A stretch of 64,000 bases of DNA from Providencia vermicola. GTDB lineage: Bacteria; Pseudomonadota; Gammaproteobacteria; Enterobacterales; Enterobacteriaceae. Below the pieces are notes generated by a model that was not told the origin of the DNA, searched no databases, and was given only the letters and a program-made list of their open reading frames with translations. The position numbers and the translations under genes were made by a program. Of the stretch, positions 28,329 through 36,911 are shown piece after piece. Where the stretch lies: positions 87,685-151,684 of the forward strand of contig NZ_CP048797.1 in the NCBI RefSeq assembly GCF_010748935.1, written 5' to 3'. How positions within the stretch are numbered: position 1 is the stretch's first letter; each line of letters starts with the position of its first letter.

Positions 28329-28364
28329 AACCGACGCCAGCGGCCAAGTGTTTGGAAGGCGAGC
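28329..28364 (+). repeat. Remnant of an Rhs core end
   Basis: ACCGACGCCAGCGGCCAAGT and the next 15 or so bases nearly repeat the rhs core at 27104-27138, with a few changes and one lost base. It looks like what is left of a displaced alternative Rhs tip. Confidence 0.65.
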
Positions 28365-28465
28365 CATCATAGAGTCAGTAGAGAGAGATACTTTTGGAAA
28401 TCAATAGTATTATGATTGGTACAAATGAGTTGTAGCTCCATATTTTAAAGGGGGATTTCAGAGAA

Positions 28466-28918
28466 ATGAAGAATAAGAAGGTAATAACTTTGATAATGGC
28501 CGCAGCCGCATCATGCTCGTCAGTCTACGCCGCGACATTACCGACCAGTGAGGTAGACGCATACATACTTGCGATGAACACCATGTCACCTATCACTGCA
28601 AAGTACACCATCCAGTACAAGCAAGCGGTTGAGCAGAAATGCAATACAGCCCTGAGCGTTGAGCAGCTCAACTCAAAGGCATTCACCAATGTTGTCCAGG
28701 CAATGGTGAGTAGTGAGACCGTCGATAGAATGGGGCTTGATGCTGCTGGTGGATCACTCCAGGATACCCTGTCTGTGATCGGCAAGAACGTCACATGCAG
28801 TGACCTGAACGCGCCATTTAAAGCACTCTTGGATGATAAGGACTTCACCAGAAAGCATCAGCACCTATCGAAGGTGCTGCATACTTGGAATGAAGTTGTT
28901 TCTCAAAGCAAACCCTGA
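28466..28918 (+). CDS. Secreted protein of unknown function
   Basis: The 150-aa protein has a clear signal peptide (KNKKVITLIMAAAASCSSVYA) ending about residue 22, so it is probably periplasmic. The rest is helical in appearance and contains two cysteines that could form a disulfide. No family is recognised. A GGGGGAT site precedes the ATG and a strong terminator follows, so it is likely to be a single-gene unit. Confidence 0.65.
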   Translation: MKNKKVITLIMAAAASCSSVYAATLPTSEVDAYILAMNTMSPITAKYTIQYKQAVEQKCNTALSVEQLNSKAFTNVVQAMVSSETVDRMGLDAAGGSLQDTLSVIGKNVTCSDLNAPFKALLDDKDFTRKHQHLSKVLHTWNEVVSQSKP

Positions 28919-28924
28919 GTAACA

Positions 28925-28951
28925 AAAAGGAGCCTAACTGGCTCCTTTTTT
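28925..28951. terminator. Bidirectional terminator
   Basis: AAAAGGAGCC (28925-28934) pairs with GGCTCCTTTT (28940-28949), with T runs on both strands. It separates the secreted-protein gene from the convergent gene. Confidence 0.85.
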
Positions 28952-29536
28952 AATGGGGATGATGTTACGTTCGTGGACGTTATTTTCACTCGGGATATGT
29001 AACGTTGAAAAAGGCGTACCGACAAGAGAGTGGTCACATAGCTCTCCATAATAGATGAGCGACAAAATCTCTTGCTCGTTGATTTTTCCCACCTTAAAAA
29101 GGTAATTGATTATTGCTGTATCCAGTAGGTCGTGACACCCATTAAGCAGATCCACGATATTGGCCGCAGCTTCATTTTCCTCTCCGTCATCTCGACCGGC
29201 TAATACTGATTCAACCCAAGCCTCAAGGCTCGGATGTCCCTCAGCGAGCTCTATTTGACGGCACTCGTTCTCGATCAACCCTGTGATTGCTTCGTTGAGC
29301 GTTCCGCCATAAGTCGGCATGTTGAGAACAACTCCAAATCCGGGGATTTCTTTTTGGATTGGCTTCGCATCCTTGGGAGCTGATTTCAGCCACAGGAAAA
29401 ACCAGATCCCAGAGCTTATGTCTTCCGGCTTGACCTGGTTGGCCGCAAGGAATTTGGAAACCTCGTTACAGATGATGCCATCTGGCGCTGCCATCTCGTA
29501 AATACCCGCCATCAGATCTTCAAGGCTCTTATACAT
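28934..29536 (-). CDS. Unrecognised 200-aa protein
   Basis: I chose the ATG at 29536 (MYKSLEDLMAGIYEMAAPDG) because the longer frame to 29596 adds an atypical basic stretch. The protein is acidic and soluble-looking with no clear motif. Upstream, on the other side of 29597-29805, lies a cluster of TTACCGTA-type repeats, so the gene may share control with the divergent operon that begins at 29806. The function is unknown. Confidence 0.6.
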   Translation of the reverse strand: MYKSLEDLMAGIYEMAAPDGIICNEVSKFLAANQVKPEDISSGIWFFLWLKSAPKDAKPIQKEIPGFGVVLNMPTYGGTLNEAITGLIENECRQIELAEGHPSLEAWVESVLAGRDDGEENEAAANIVDLLNGCHDLLDTAIINYLFKVGKINEQEILSLIYYGELCDHSLVGTPFSTLHIPSENNVHERNIIPIKKGAS

Positions 29537-29643
29537 ATTATCTCTCGCACCTGTACATGATGTTTTCACTATCGTTGTTAAGCGTTTTTTCAGCAAGTAT
29601 GTTCCAGCGAGACATCTTATACCATTCCATCTAAATCTGTAAA

Positions 29644-29688
29644 ATTACCGTATTACCGTATTACCGTAATTATGTTAATTACGGTAAA
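29644..29688. repeat. ATTACCGTA-type repeat cluster between divergent genes
   Basis: Three direct copies of ATTACCGTA followed by an inverted copy (TTAATTACGGTAA) lie in the intergenic region. A similar cluster stands before kfrA (48716-48746), so KfrA is a candidate binder. The rest of 29537-29805 is AT-rich with no gene. Confidence 0.6.
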
Positions 29689-29805
29689 TAAATTTAAGTT
29701 CTTCTTGCTGTTGTTCTACTTATTAAAATGTATCTTTGAAAAAGTAGAGTTTTTGGAATAGGATAGGTGGTGCTGAATGCCCACTTTTTACAAGGAGCGC
29801 GACCA

Positions 29806-30087
29806 GTGATTTTTGATGTAAGAGCGACCTTTGAAGTGGCACTCCAGACGGACACCCACCTGGTACTTATCGATCTGGATCAGGGAGCATCAGTTACGAA
29901 CGATGCTGATGCAGTGATCGCCTGGTTGGCCGCAAACCTCGAAGGTGGAATTGGAAAACGTAAGGTGTACTACCGGGACACCGATGGACGCTTTGATGAG
30001 CTCAAGGTTAATGCCGGTGCTTTTGCCGGATTTGCACCTTGTAGCGAAGGCCAGCAGACCACCTTGGCTGGGATGCTCGGCCAGTAA
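29806..30087 (+). CDS. Unrecognised 93-aa protein
   Basis: I chose the GTG at 29806 because AAGGAG lies at proper spacing before it. An earlier GTG at 29767 has no such site. The product begins MIFDVRATFEVALQTDTHLV and is soluble and acidic, with no motif I recognise. It is the first gene of a compact operon that runs to 33297. Confidence 0.6.
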   Translation: MIFDVRATFEVALQTDTHLVLIDLDQGASVTNDADAVIAWLAANLEGGIGKRKVYYRDTDGRFDELKVNAGAFAGFAPCSEGQQTTLAGMLGQ

Positions 30088-30105
30088 CTTTGTGTGGAGA
30101 ACTCG

Positions 30106-30393
30106 ATGTTAAACAAAAACAAATTTGAGAAAGTTTTAAAGAGAATCCTCGATAAGAACTTTGAGCGCTGCTCTATTTGCAGGAAACCATTCCCTGGACC
30201 GTGCCATACTTTTGCTGGTTTGGATTCGGACAATAAAGTTCAGAACGTAGGTTCTTGCTGTCGGACCAGTATTGTGGACTTGCGGCATGGAGGTGTGTAT
30301 ACGACCGCTCCTGTAGATACTCAAGAGGGGCAAAGTCAGGCGCATGAGCTACTCGCAACACATCCTTGTAAGGGGATGATGGGGCATGCTTAG
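30106..30393 (+). CDS. Small cysteine-containing protein, possible zinc binder
   Basis: The ATG at 30106 follows GTGGAGAA. The 95-aa product has RCSICRKPFPGPCHTF and SCC, a cysteine and histidine cluster that could bind zinc. No specific family is recognised. It overlaps the next gene by 8 bases, so it is probably co-translated with the phosphatase-like gene. Confidence 0.6.
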   Translation: MLNKNKFEKVLKRILDKNFERCSICRKPFPGPCHTFAGLDSDNKVQNVGSCCRTSIVDLRHGGVYTTAPVDTQEGQSQAHELLATHPCKGMMGHA

Positions 30394-30922
30394 CAAAAAA
30401 GTCTTTTTCATTAGTCAAGCGGAGGCCGAAAGACTGGAGCCGGTTCCCGGTGCGGCCATGATCTCCATAACTGACCCAGACAAGTCCCCTGCCGCTCTCG
30501 GACAGTGGGGGCAGTTGTACCGCGATAGCTTCTATGACGGCGGCTATTCTGAGAACACCATCCACACGATGAAGGCAGCGTTCCGGATGAATTACGCCTC
30601 TTACATTGACTCATCCCAGGCTGAAAAGCTGTCCACCTTCCTGGATGGATTGGTTGGTAGCGGTATCGATCAGATCTTCGTTCATTGCTATTACGGAGAA
30701 TCCAGAAGTGGCGCGGTAGCGCTGTACCTCCAGAACAAACATGGATTCACTCCGAATAAGCCGATCACCAAGCCCAACCGAACAGTTTACGAATTGCTGT
30801 GCAATCCAACCAAGTTTGAACCACTGATGCAAAGCTACGAAACGCAACATATGGAGGAGGAACTACCTCTTCACCTCAAAATATGGGATTTTCTTCTCGT
30901 TGCGGTCGGGCTTAGGAGGTGA
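30386..30922 (+). CDS. Protein tyrosine phosphatase-like protein
   Basis: The 178-aa protein contains VHCYYGESRSGAVALYL, a match to the C-x5-R phosphatase loop (HCxxGxSRS), about residue 99. Dual-specificity and tyrosine phosphatases use that cysteine as nucleophile. A general-acid aspartate cannot be placed with confidence. The substrate is unknown. The gene overlaps the zinc-binder gene and ends 2 bases before the recombinase start. Confidence 0.7.
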   Translation: MLSKKVFFISQAEAERLEPVPGAAMISITDPDKSPAALGQWGQLYRDSFYDGGYSENTIHTMKAAFRMNYASYIDSSQAEKLSTFLDGLVGSGIDQIFVHCYYGESRSGAVALYLQNKHGFTPNKPITKPNRTVYELLCNPTKFEPLMQSYETQHMEEELPLHLKIWDFLLVAVGLRR

Positions 30923-30924
30923 CT

Positions 30925-31935
30925 TTGCACGACACAAACAATGACAAGGAAGAGCTAGTTTCACATGCGAAAGTAAATGTTCCGGCAGAACAAAGCATTC
31001 GCGGTGAACTGTTGCCGTCATCGAGCTCGCTCCGGAACATCCAGGACAACCCCGCCGTCGCCTATCTGGTGAGCCTCGGGTCAAAGCGAAGCAGGCAGAC
31101 CATGAGCTCATTCCTCAACATTGTCGCCAAGATGATCGGGTTTCAGAACCTTCGTGACTGTGCATGGAGCTCAATGAGGCGGCACCACATATTGGCGGTG
31201 CTGGAAATGCTGGGGGATGCAGGGAAGGCTCCGGCAACGATCAACACCTACCTGTCAGCGCTCAAAGGGGTGGCTCTTGAAGCCTGGACGATGAAGCAAA
31301 TTGATACGGATAGCTTCCAGCACATTAAGCAAGTCCGTTCAGTACGTGGATCTCGACTTCCTAAAGGGCGGGCACTTGAACGCCATGAGATTCGCAGCCT
31401 CTTTTTCACATGTGAAAGTGATTCAAGCGCCAAAGGGCTTCGGGATGCGGCCATTCTCGGGGTGCTCCTCGGGTGTGGCTTGCGCCGCTCGGAAATCGTT
31501 GCGCTGGACATGGGAAGCATGATCTACAAGGACCGCGCTCTCAAGGTTCTTGGCAAGGGCAACAAAGAGAGAATGGCGTATGTGCCTGGTGGCGCATGGA
31601 AAAGACTGGATAAGTGGGTTGAAGAGGTTCGAGGAACGCATGAAGGGCCTTTATTCCCGAGGATCAGGCGGTTTGATGATGTGACTGGAGAGCGGATGTC
31701 GGATCAGGCCATCTACCACATCTTGGAGACCAGAAGAGTTGAAGCCGGTCTGGAGATGTTTGCGCCCCATGACCTGCGACGCACCTTTGCCTCCTCGATG
31801 CTGGATAACGGTGAGGATATTGTGACCGTGAAGGACGCAATGGGCCACTCAAGCATTGCAACTACCCAGAAATATGACAGACGCGGCGATGAGCGTTTGA
31901 AGAGAGCGAGCCAACGCCTCGATATAGCGGATTAA
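30925..31935 (+). CDS. XerC/D-type tyrosine recombinase
   Basis: The 336-aa protein has the catalytic set: arginine in GCGLRRSEIVALDM, the HDLRRTFASSM box, and histidine and tyrosine in MGHSSIATTQKYDRRG. The N-terminal SAM-like core-binding domain precedes it. I favour a TTG at 30925, 5 bases after AGGAGGT; a GTG at 30919 overlaps that site. It may resolve plasmid multimers or integrate a partner. A partial CTTTCACATGTGAAAG palindrome lies in its coding sequence (31404-31417). Confidence 0.8.
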   Translation: MHDTNNDKEELVSHAKVNVPAEQSIRGELLPSSSSLRNIQDNPAVAYLVSLGSKRSRQTMSSFLNIVAKMIGFQNLRDCAWSSMRRHHILAVLEMLGDAGKAPATINTYLSALKGVALEAWTMKQIDTDSFQHIKQVRSVRGSRLPKGRALERHEIRSLFFTCESDSSAKGLRDAAILGVLLGCGLRRSEIVALDMGSMIYKDRALKVLGKGNKERMAYVPGGAWKRLDKWVEEVRGTHEGPLFPRIRRFDDVTGERMSDQAIYHILETRRVEAGLEMFAPHDLRRTFASSMLDNGEDIVTVKDAMGHSSIATTQKYDRRGDERLKRASQRLDIAD

Positions 31936-31939
31936 CAGC

Positions 31940-32809
31940 ATGAATGATGAAGAACTCGAACTTGCCAGAGCCGAAGCCATGAAAGCCGATAGGTGCTTTT
32001 CAAAAGGACGGCTCAGGGACGAATTTCGGATGAAGCCTAAGCCAGGAGTAGAGCCAGTTTCGTTCTACAAAAACGGGTATGGTGGCCAATTTGGAGTGTA
32101 CCGGATAGCAGATTGCCAACCAATGCGGAGAAGGGGTTGTTCACCGGCATCACAAAAGCAAATAAGGGCGCAATCCATCCTTTCGGTCAAGGCAAGAATG
32201 CGTAGCAACCTGGCAAAGGCCTCTGTCATGGCACAAAGGTGGGTCGCTCTGGAACCTCTGGTTCTCGATACCGAGACGACCGGACTTGGTGAAAGAGACC
32301 AGGTGATCGAGCTGGCTGTTACTGACATCAGAGGCGCGGTTCTCCTCTGCACCAGATTACGGCCAACCGTGGAAATAGACCCTCAGGCAATGGGTGTTCA
32401 TGGCATCACCGAGACTGAGCTGTCGAATGAGCCTACGTGGACTCAAGTTGCGCCAGCTCTCGCCCGGCTTTTGTCGGGCCGTCATCTGGTGATATTTAAC
32501 TCCAGTTTCGACAGTAGGATGTTGAGGCAAACAGCCAGTGCATTTGGAGACCAACTCTCTTGGTGGCAAGAGCAGAACTGTCTGTGCGCGATGAAGCTGG
32601 CGGCTGATGCCTTTGGCTCAACCAACCGGCACGGCACAATCTCACTTGCGGATGCCACCTGCGAGGCAGGTGTGAGCTGGAAAGGTCGAGCCCATTCAGC
32701 AGCGACCGACGCTATTGCCACCGCCGACTTGGTGACAGAGATAGCCAAAGTCCAACGTGACCTCATGGTCCAGCTCCAGGAGCTTCAAAGCAAAGGTAAT
32801 TTGGAATGA
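31940..32809 (+). CDS. DnaQ-like 3'-5' exonuclease
   Basis: A 289-aa protein with the DEDDh exonuclease motifs: VLDTETTGLG (Exo I), FNSSFDSRML (Exo II) and HSAATDAIATADL (Exo III, with the histidine). An unusual basic N-terminal segment of about 100 residues precedes the domain. It may proofread or degrade single-stranded DNA during transfer or replication. It starts 4 bases after the recombinase stop. Confidence 0.82.
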   Translation: MNDEELELARAEAMKADRCFSKGRLRDEFRMKPKPGVEPVSFYKNGYGGQFGVYRIADCQPMRRRGCSPASQKQIRAQSILSVKARMRSNLAKASVMAQRWVALEPLVLDTETTGLGERDQVIELAVTDIRGAVLLCTRLRPTVEIDPQAMGVHGITETELSNEPTWTQVAPALARLLSGRHLVIFNSSFDSRMLRQTASAFGDQLSWWQEQNCLCAMKLAADAFGSTNRHGTISLADATCEAGVSWKGRAHSAATDAIATADLVTEIAKVQRDLMVQLQELQSKGNLE

Positions 32810-33297
32810 CAGAACAATCCTACGGCGAAAGCCTCAAATTTTTCTCAGACTGGCAGAAGGACCCCGCGAAACGCACCGGCCTGAATGTGCAACACACGCT
32901 AACCAGAGGTGAATATCCTACGGTCAGCATCGAGATTGCGCCGATCAGGGCATCGGGGTCCAGCCCAGACTGGAAAAGCAAGATCACGGTGCAGCTCACT
33001 CGCGGCGAACTGACGGCGTTTTGCAGCGTTCTCTTTGGTTTGCGTAGCAAGGCTGAGGGTTCCTATCACGGCGACGCGAAGAATAAGAGCTTTGCGGTTT
33101 ACAACAACGGCAAGGCCGGTGTTGCGATCATCCTTAGTGAGCGAGGAAACCAGCTCCAGAATTTCATCAATGATGACGACCGAATGGAGCTCGCAGTCTT
33201 CGCAGTTCGCCAGCTTTCCAACGCATGGAAAGTTACCCCTTCTGATGCCATCGCGCTGCTACGCCAATCAGCGTGGATGGACCGAAATTTGTCCTAA
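32806..33297 (+). CDS. Unrecognised 163-aa protein
   Basis: The start overlaps the exonuclease stop (ATGA). The product begins MTEQSYGESLKFFSDWQKDP, is soluble and has no recognised motif. It is the last gene of the operon; the transposon inserts 25 bases after its stop and leaves it intact. Confidence 0.65.
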   Translation: MTEQSYGESLKFFSDWQKDPAKRTGLNVQHTLTRGEYPTVSIEIAPIRASGSSPDWKSKITVQLTRGELTAFCSVLFGLRSKAEGSYHGDAKNKSFAVYNNGKAGVAIILSERGNQLQNFINDDDRMELAVFAVRQLSNAWKVTPSDAIALLRQSAWMDRNLS

Positions 33298-33355
33298 TCG
33301 AGCAAATCTAGGCACCCTAAAAGGGGTCGGTTCCGGCTGAGGGCGAAATGACACC

Positions 33356-33641
33356 CTAAGCTTTCGGTTCCTTGGGCCAAAGATATTCGCCAGTCAGTAG
33401 AATGTGCGCCCAGCCCAATGGGGATATGTGGGGAAGAAATTCAGGGGGAACATCCAACCCTTCGTTCCGCCGCTCCGTGACGGCATGACCAAGATGGACG
33501 GTATTCCAGTAAATGATCACCGCAGTCAATAAATTGAGCCCAGCGATTCGGTAGTGCTGCCCCTCTGTCGTGCGATCGCGAATTTCCCCCTGCCTCCCGA
33601 TACGGAGCGCATTTTTGAGCGCATGGTGGGCCTCTCCCTTG
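33356..33641 (-). pseudogene. C-terminal piece of the outer transposon tnpA
   Basis: The minus frame encodes GEAHHALKNALRIGRQGEIR through LTGEYLWPKEPKA, the C-terminus of a Tn3-family transposase. It is separated from the rest by IS26. Joined across the IS at the 8-bp duplication, the reading frame is continuous, so the gene was intact before the insertions. Confidence 0.88.
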
Positions 33642-34461
33642 GGCACTGTTGCAAATAGTCGGTGGTGATAAACTTATCATCCCCTTTTGCTGATGGAGCT
33701 GCACATGAACCCATTCAAAGGCCGGCATTTTCAGCGTGACATCATTCTGTGGGCCGTACGCTGGTACTGCAAATACGGCATCAGTTACCGTGAGCTGCAG
33801 GAGATGCTGGCTGAACGCGGAGTGAATGTCGATCACTCCACGATTTACCGCTGGGTTCAGCGTTATGCGCCTGAAATGGAAAAACGGCTGCGCTGGTACT
33901 GGCGTAACCCTTCCGATCTTTGCCCGTGGCACATGGATGAAACCTACGTGAAGGTCAATGGCCGCTGGGCGTATCTGTACCGGGCCGTCGACAGCCGGGG
34001 CCGCACTGTCGATTTTTATCTCTCCTCCCGTCGTAACAGCAAAGCTGCATACCGGTTTCTGGGTAAAATCCTCAACAACGTGAAGAAGTGGCAGATCCCG
34101 CGATTCATCAACACGGATAAAGCGCCCGCCTATGGTCGCGCGCTTGCTCTGCTCAAACGCGAAGGCCGGTGCCCGTCTGACGTTGAACACCGACAGATTA
34201 AGTACCGGAACAACGTGATTGAATGCGATCATGGCAAACTGAAACGGATAATCGGCGCCACGCTGGGATTTAAATCCATGAAGACGGCTTACGCCACCAT
34301 CAAAGGTATTGAGGTGATGCGTGCACTACGCAAAGGCCAGGCCTCAGCATTTTATTATGGTGATCCCCTGGGCGAAATGCGCCTGGTAAGCAGAGTTTTT
34401 GAAATGTAAGGCCTTTGAATAAGACAAAAGGCTGCCTCATCGCTAACTTTGCAACAGTGCC
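33642..34461 (+). mobile_element. IS26
   Basis: The element is 820 bp with GGCACTGTTGCAAA terminal inverted repeats. It is flanked by the 8-bp direct repeats CTCCCTTG (33634-33641 and 34462-34469), so it arrived by a simple transposition event. Confidence 0.96.
33705..34409 (+). CDS. tnpA26: IS26 transposase
   Basis: A 234-aa DDE transposase of the IS6 family starting MNPFKGRHFQRDIILWAVRW; the ATG at 33705 is the standard start. The catalytic residues lie in WHMDETYVKV, FINTDKAPAYG and NVIECDHGKLKR. Intact, so able to make cointegrates and to recruit neighbouring IS26 units. Confidence 0.96.
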   Translation: MNPFKGRHFQRDIILWAVRWYCKYGISYRELQEMLAERGVNVDHSTIYRWVQRYAPEMEKRLRWYWRNPSDLCPWHMDETYVKVNGRWAYLYRAVDSRGRTVDFYLSSRRNSKAAYRFLGKILNNVKKWQIPRFINTDKAPAYGRALALLKREGRCPSDVEHRQIKYRNNVIECDHGKLKRIIGATLGFKSMKTAYATIKGIEVMRALRKGQASAFYYGDPLGEMRLVSRVFEM

Positions 34462-34469
34462 CTCCCTTG

Positions 34470-36911
34470 TTAAGACCGATCTGAGCACGCCGCTGCATGT
34501 CCGTATCCAGGATCCACTCAATAATGAAAAGGGTCCGTTCAATACGACCAACTTCACGAAGCGCAACTGCAAGGTTGTTTTGTCGTGGGTAAGAAGCGAG
34601 CTTGCGCAGGAGTTGGCTGGGCCTGATTTTGCCAGCGGTCATCGTCGCGGCACAACGGAAAATATCAGGCCAGTTCGCAACGATAAGATCCTCCCGGGCT
34701 TTTCCACCTACCAACTTGCGTAACTCCCTGGGGGTCGTATCGGGATTAAATACGTACAACCGCTTCGATGGCAGATCCCTGATTCGCAGAACGAGATTGT
34801 AGCCGAGCAGGCTACTGGCTCCGAACAAATGGTCGGTGAATCCTGCTGTATCGGCATACTGTTCGCGAACATGGCGACCGACCTCGTTCATCAGTAGTCC
34901 ATCGAGAATATACGGTGCCTCGCTCACGGTCGCCGGGATCGACTGACAAGCGAATGGCGCGAACTGGTCGCTTACGTGAGTATACGCTTTGAGGCCGGGA
35001 ACAGAACCATATTTGGCATTGACCATGTTCATGGCTTCGCCATGCCGCGCTGTCGGGAAAAACTGACCATCGCTCGATGCTGACGTGCCCATCCCCCAGA
35101 CGCGTGACATCGGCAGTTTACCCTGCGCGGCCACCACAATTGCCAATGCCTGGTTCATGGCTTCGCTTTCAACATGCCAGCGGGCAAGGCGTGAGAGCTG
35201 CCAGTAATCATGCGTGTTTGTAGCTTCCGCCATCTTACGCAGGCCCAGATTGAGCCCTTCAGCGAGCAGGACGTTGAGCAGACCGATCCGGTCGCGACAT
35301 GGAGCCCCGGTTCTCAGATGGGTAAACGCATCTGTGAAACCAAGGGCTGCATCAACTTCAAGCAGCATGTCGGTAATCCGAACGGACGGCATTCGGCGAT
35401 ACAGATCCAGTATGAGTGCCTCGGCACCATCCGGCACGTCTGCTGTCAACCTGTCGATCCGCAACGTTCCATCTTCTATGCTACCGTGCGGAATAGTGCC
35501 GTTACGGGCAGCCCGGGCCAGCCGCTTAAGAGCGATCGTGAGTCGCGCCTTTCTGTCTGCCAGCCAATCCTGTGGGTTGGAAGGCACGGCCAGTTTTGCA
35601 TTTTCCTGCGCCGCGATCATCGGCACCAGTACCTGCTTGAGGTCACCATAGCGGCGCGAATGAGCGAGCCAGACATCTCCGGAACGAAAAGCATCCCGGA
35701 GGTGAAAGAGTACCGCCACTTCCCAAAGACGGGTATCTCCTTTTTCCTGAGCTCGTAAATGACGGTTCCATTTGGAGCTGGGCCGCAGGAAACGCCTTTC
35801 TGGCGATGCAACACCTTTCATCTCTCCGATCGACAAAGCTGCTGCTACCAATGGTCCGGCGACCGGCGCGGCTTCGAGCTTCAGACAGCGCAACATGCGG
35901 GGCGCATAACGACGAAAGCGATGGTATCCCTGCCCGACATATGCAAGAGGCTCATCGGCTAGCGTGTTGCTGAGTTGAGTCCCTGTCGCTACCAGTTGAG
36001 CGAGCCGGTCCCATGCAACCGAACTGGCGACAGCCATCTCCAGCGGGGTTCCGTCACTGCGGGCCTCAAGCAACGAAGCTCCCAGCGCGGTGAAGGTACG
36101 GATCGTATCCGTGAGTGTGGCTTTAGAGCCGGAAATTGTTTCGTCATGCTGGCGCTTCGCTTCCCGCCAGGTTTTTCCTACGATCCTGTCATGGGTTTCG
36201 ACTATGGCATCAGCAATCGCCGCTTCCCACTCCACAACACAGACGGCAAGGATCGCCCAGCGGCGGTCCGAAGTGATGTCACGCAAACCGTCGGTGAAGT
36301 AGCGTTCACCCTGCCGACGCAGCCGGGCAATGCGATGGGCAGGTATGCTGGCCAAAGCACTATGATTGATATTCAGGGTACGCAGAAATTCGAGCCTGTC
36401 GAGCAAACGGTTAGCAGCAGCCGAGTTGTTACCAACCTCGAAGTTGCGAAGCCAGATGAAACGACTGATATTGCCGGCGAGCATTTCACTCAGAAGTTTG
36501 TCCAGGTGATCGCGAACATCCGCTGTTAAATTTTCCGCAATCCGCGTTTCAATCCGCCGCTCAGCGGCGACCAGAGCATCCGCGCACAAGCGCTCGATTG
36601 TCGATACTGCGGGCAGAATGGTGGAAGTTTCCCGACACCGCACAATAAAACGATGAGCAAGATCCTCGTTTGATCTGGCATCTTCGGCCTGGCCGAAAGT
36701 CCACTCCCGCAGATCACGGGCACCACGGCCCGTGAAGGTCTTGTAGCCGTAAATTTCGCGCAGCGTGTCCATGTGCTGCTGACGGGTTTGGCGCCGTGTG
36801 GCATAAGTGAGAAGCGCATCAGCCGGAACTCCAAGCTGAGCACCGACGAAGGAAAGGACTTCACGCGGGATCATCTCACCAGGAGCCAGTGCACGGCCCG
36901 GATATCGTAAG
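34470..36911 (-). pseudogene. Middle piece of the outer transposon tnpA
   Basis: The minus frame encodes the main part of a Tn3-family transposase. The catalytic region is recognisable in VWGMGTSASSDGQFFPTARH and in [20 protein letters not shown]. The N-terminal residues are displaced to 46541-46715 by the inner transposon. The three pieces join in frame at the duplication GTAAG, giving a typical family N-terminus (LQLCALR-YPGRALAPGEM). Not functional as it stands. Confidence 0.88.

Noticed and set aside
29644..29688. CRISPR-like array
   Set aside because: The repeat units are only about 9 bases with no spacers of regular length and no cas genes nearby; an operator cluster fits better.
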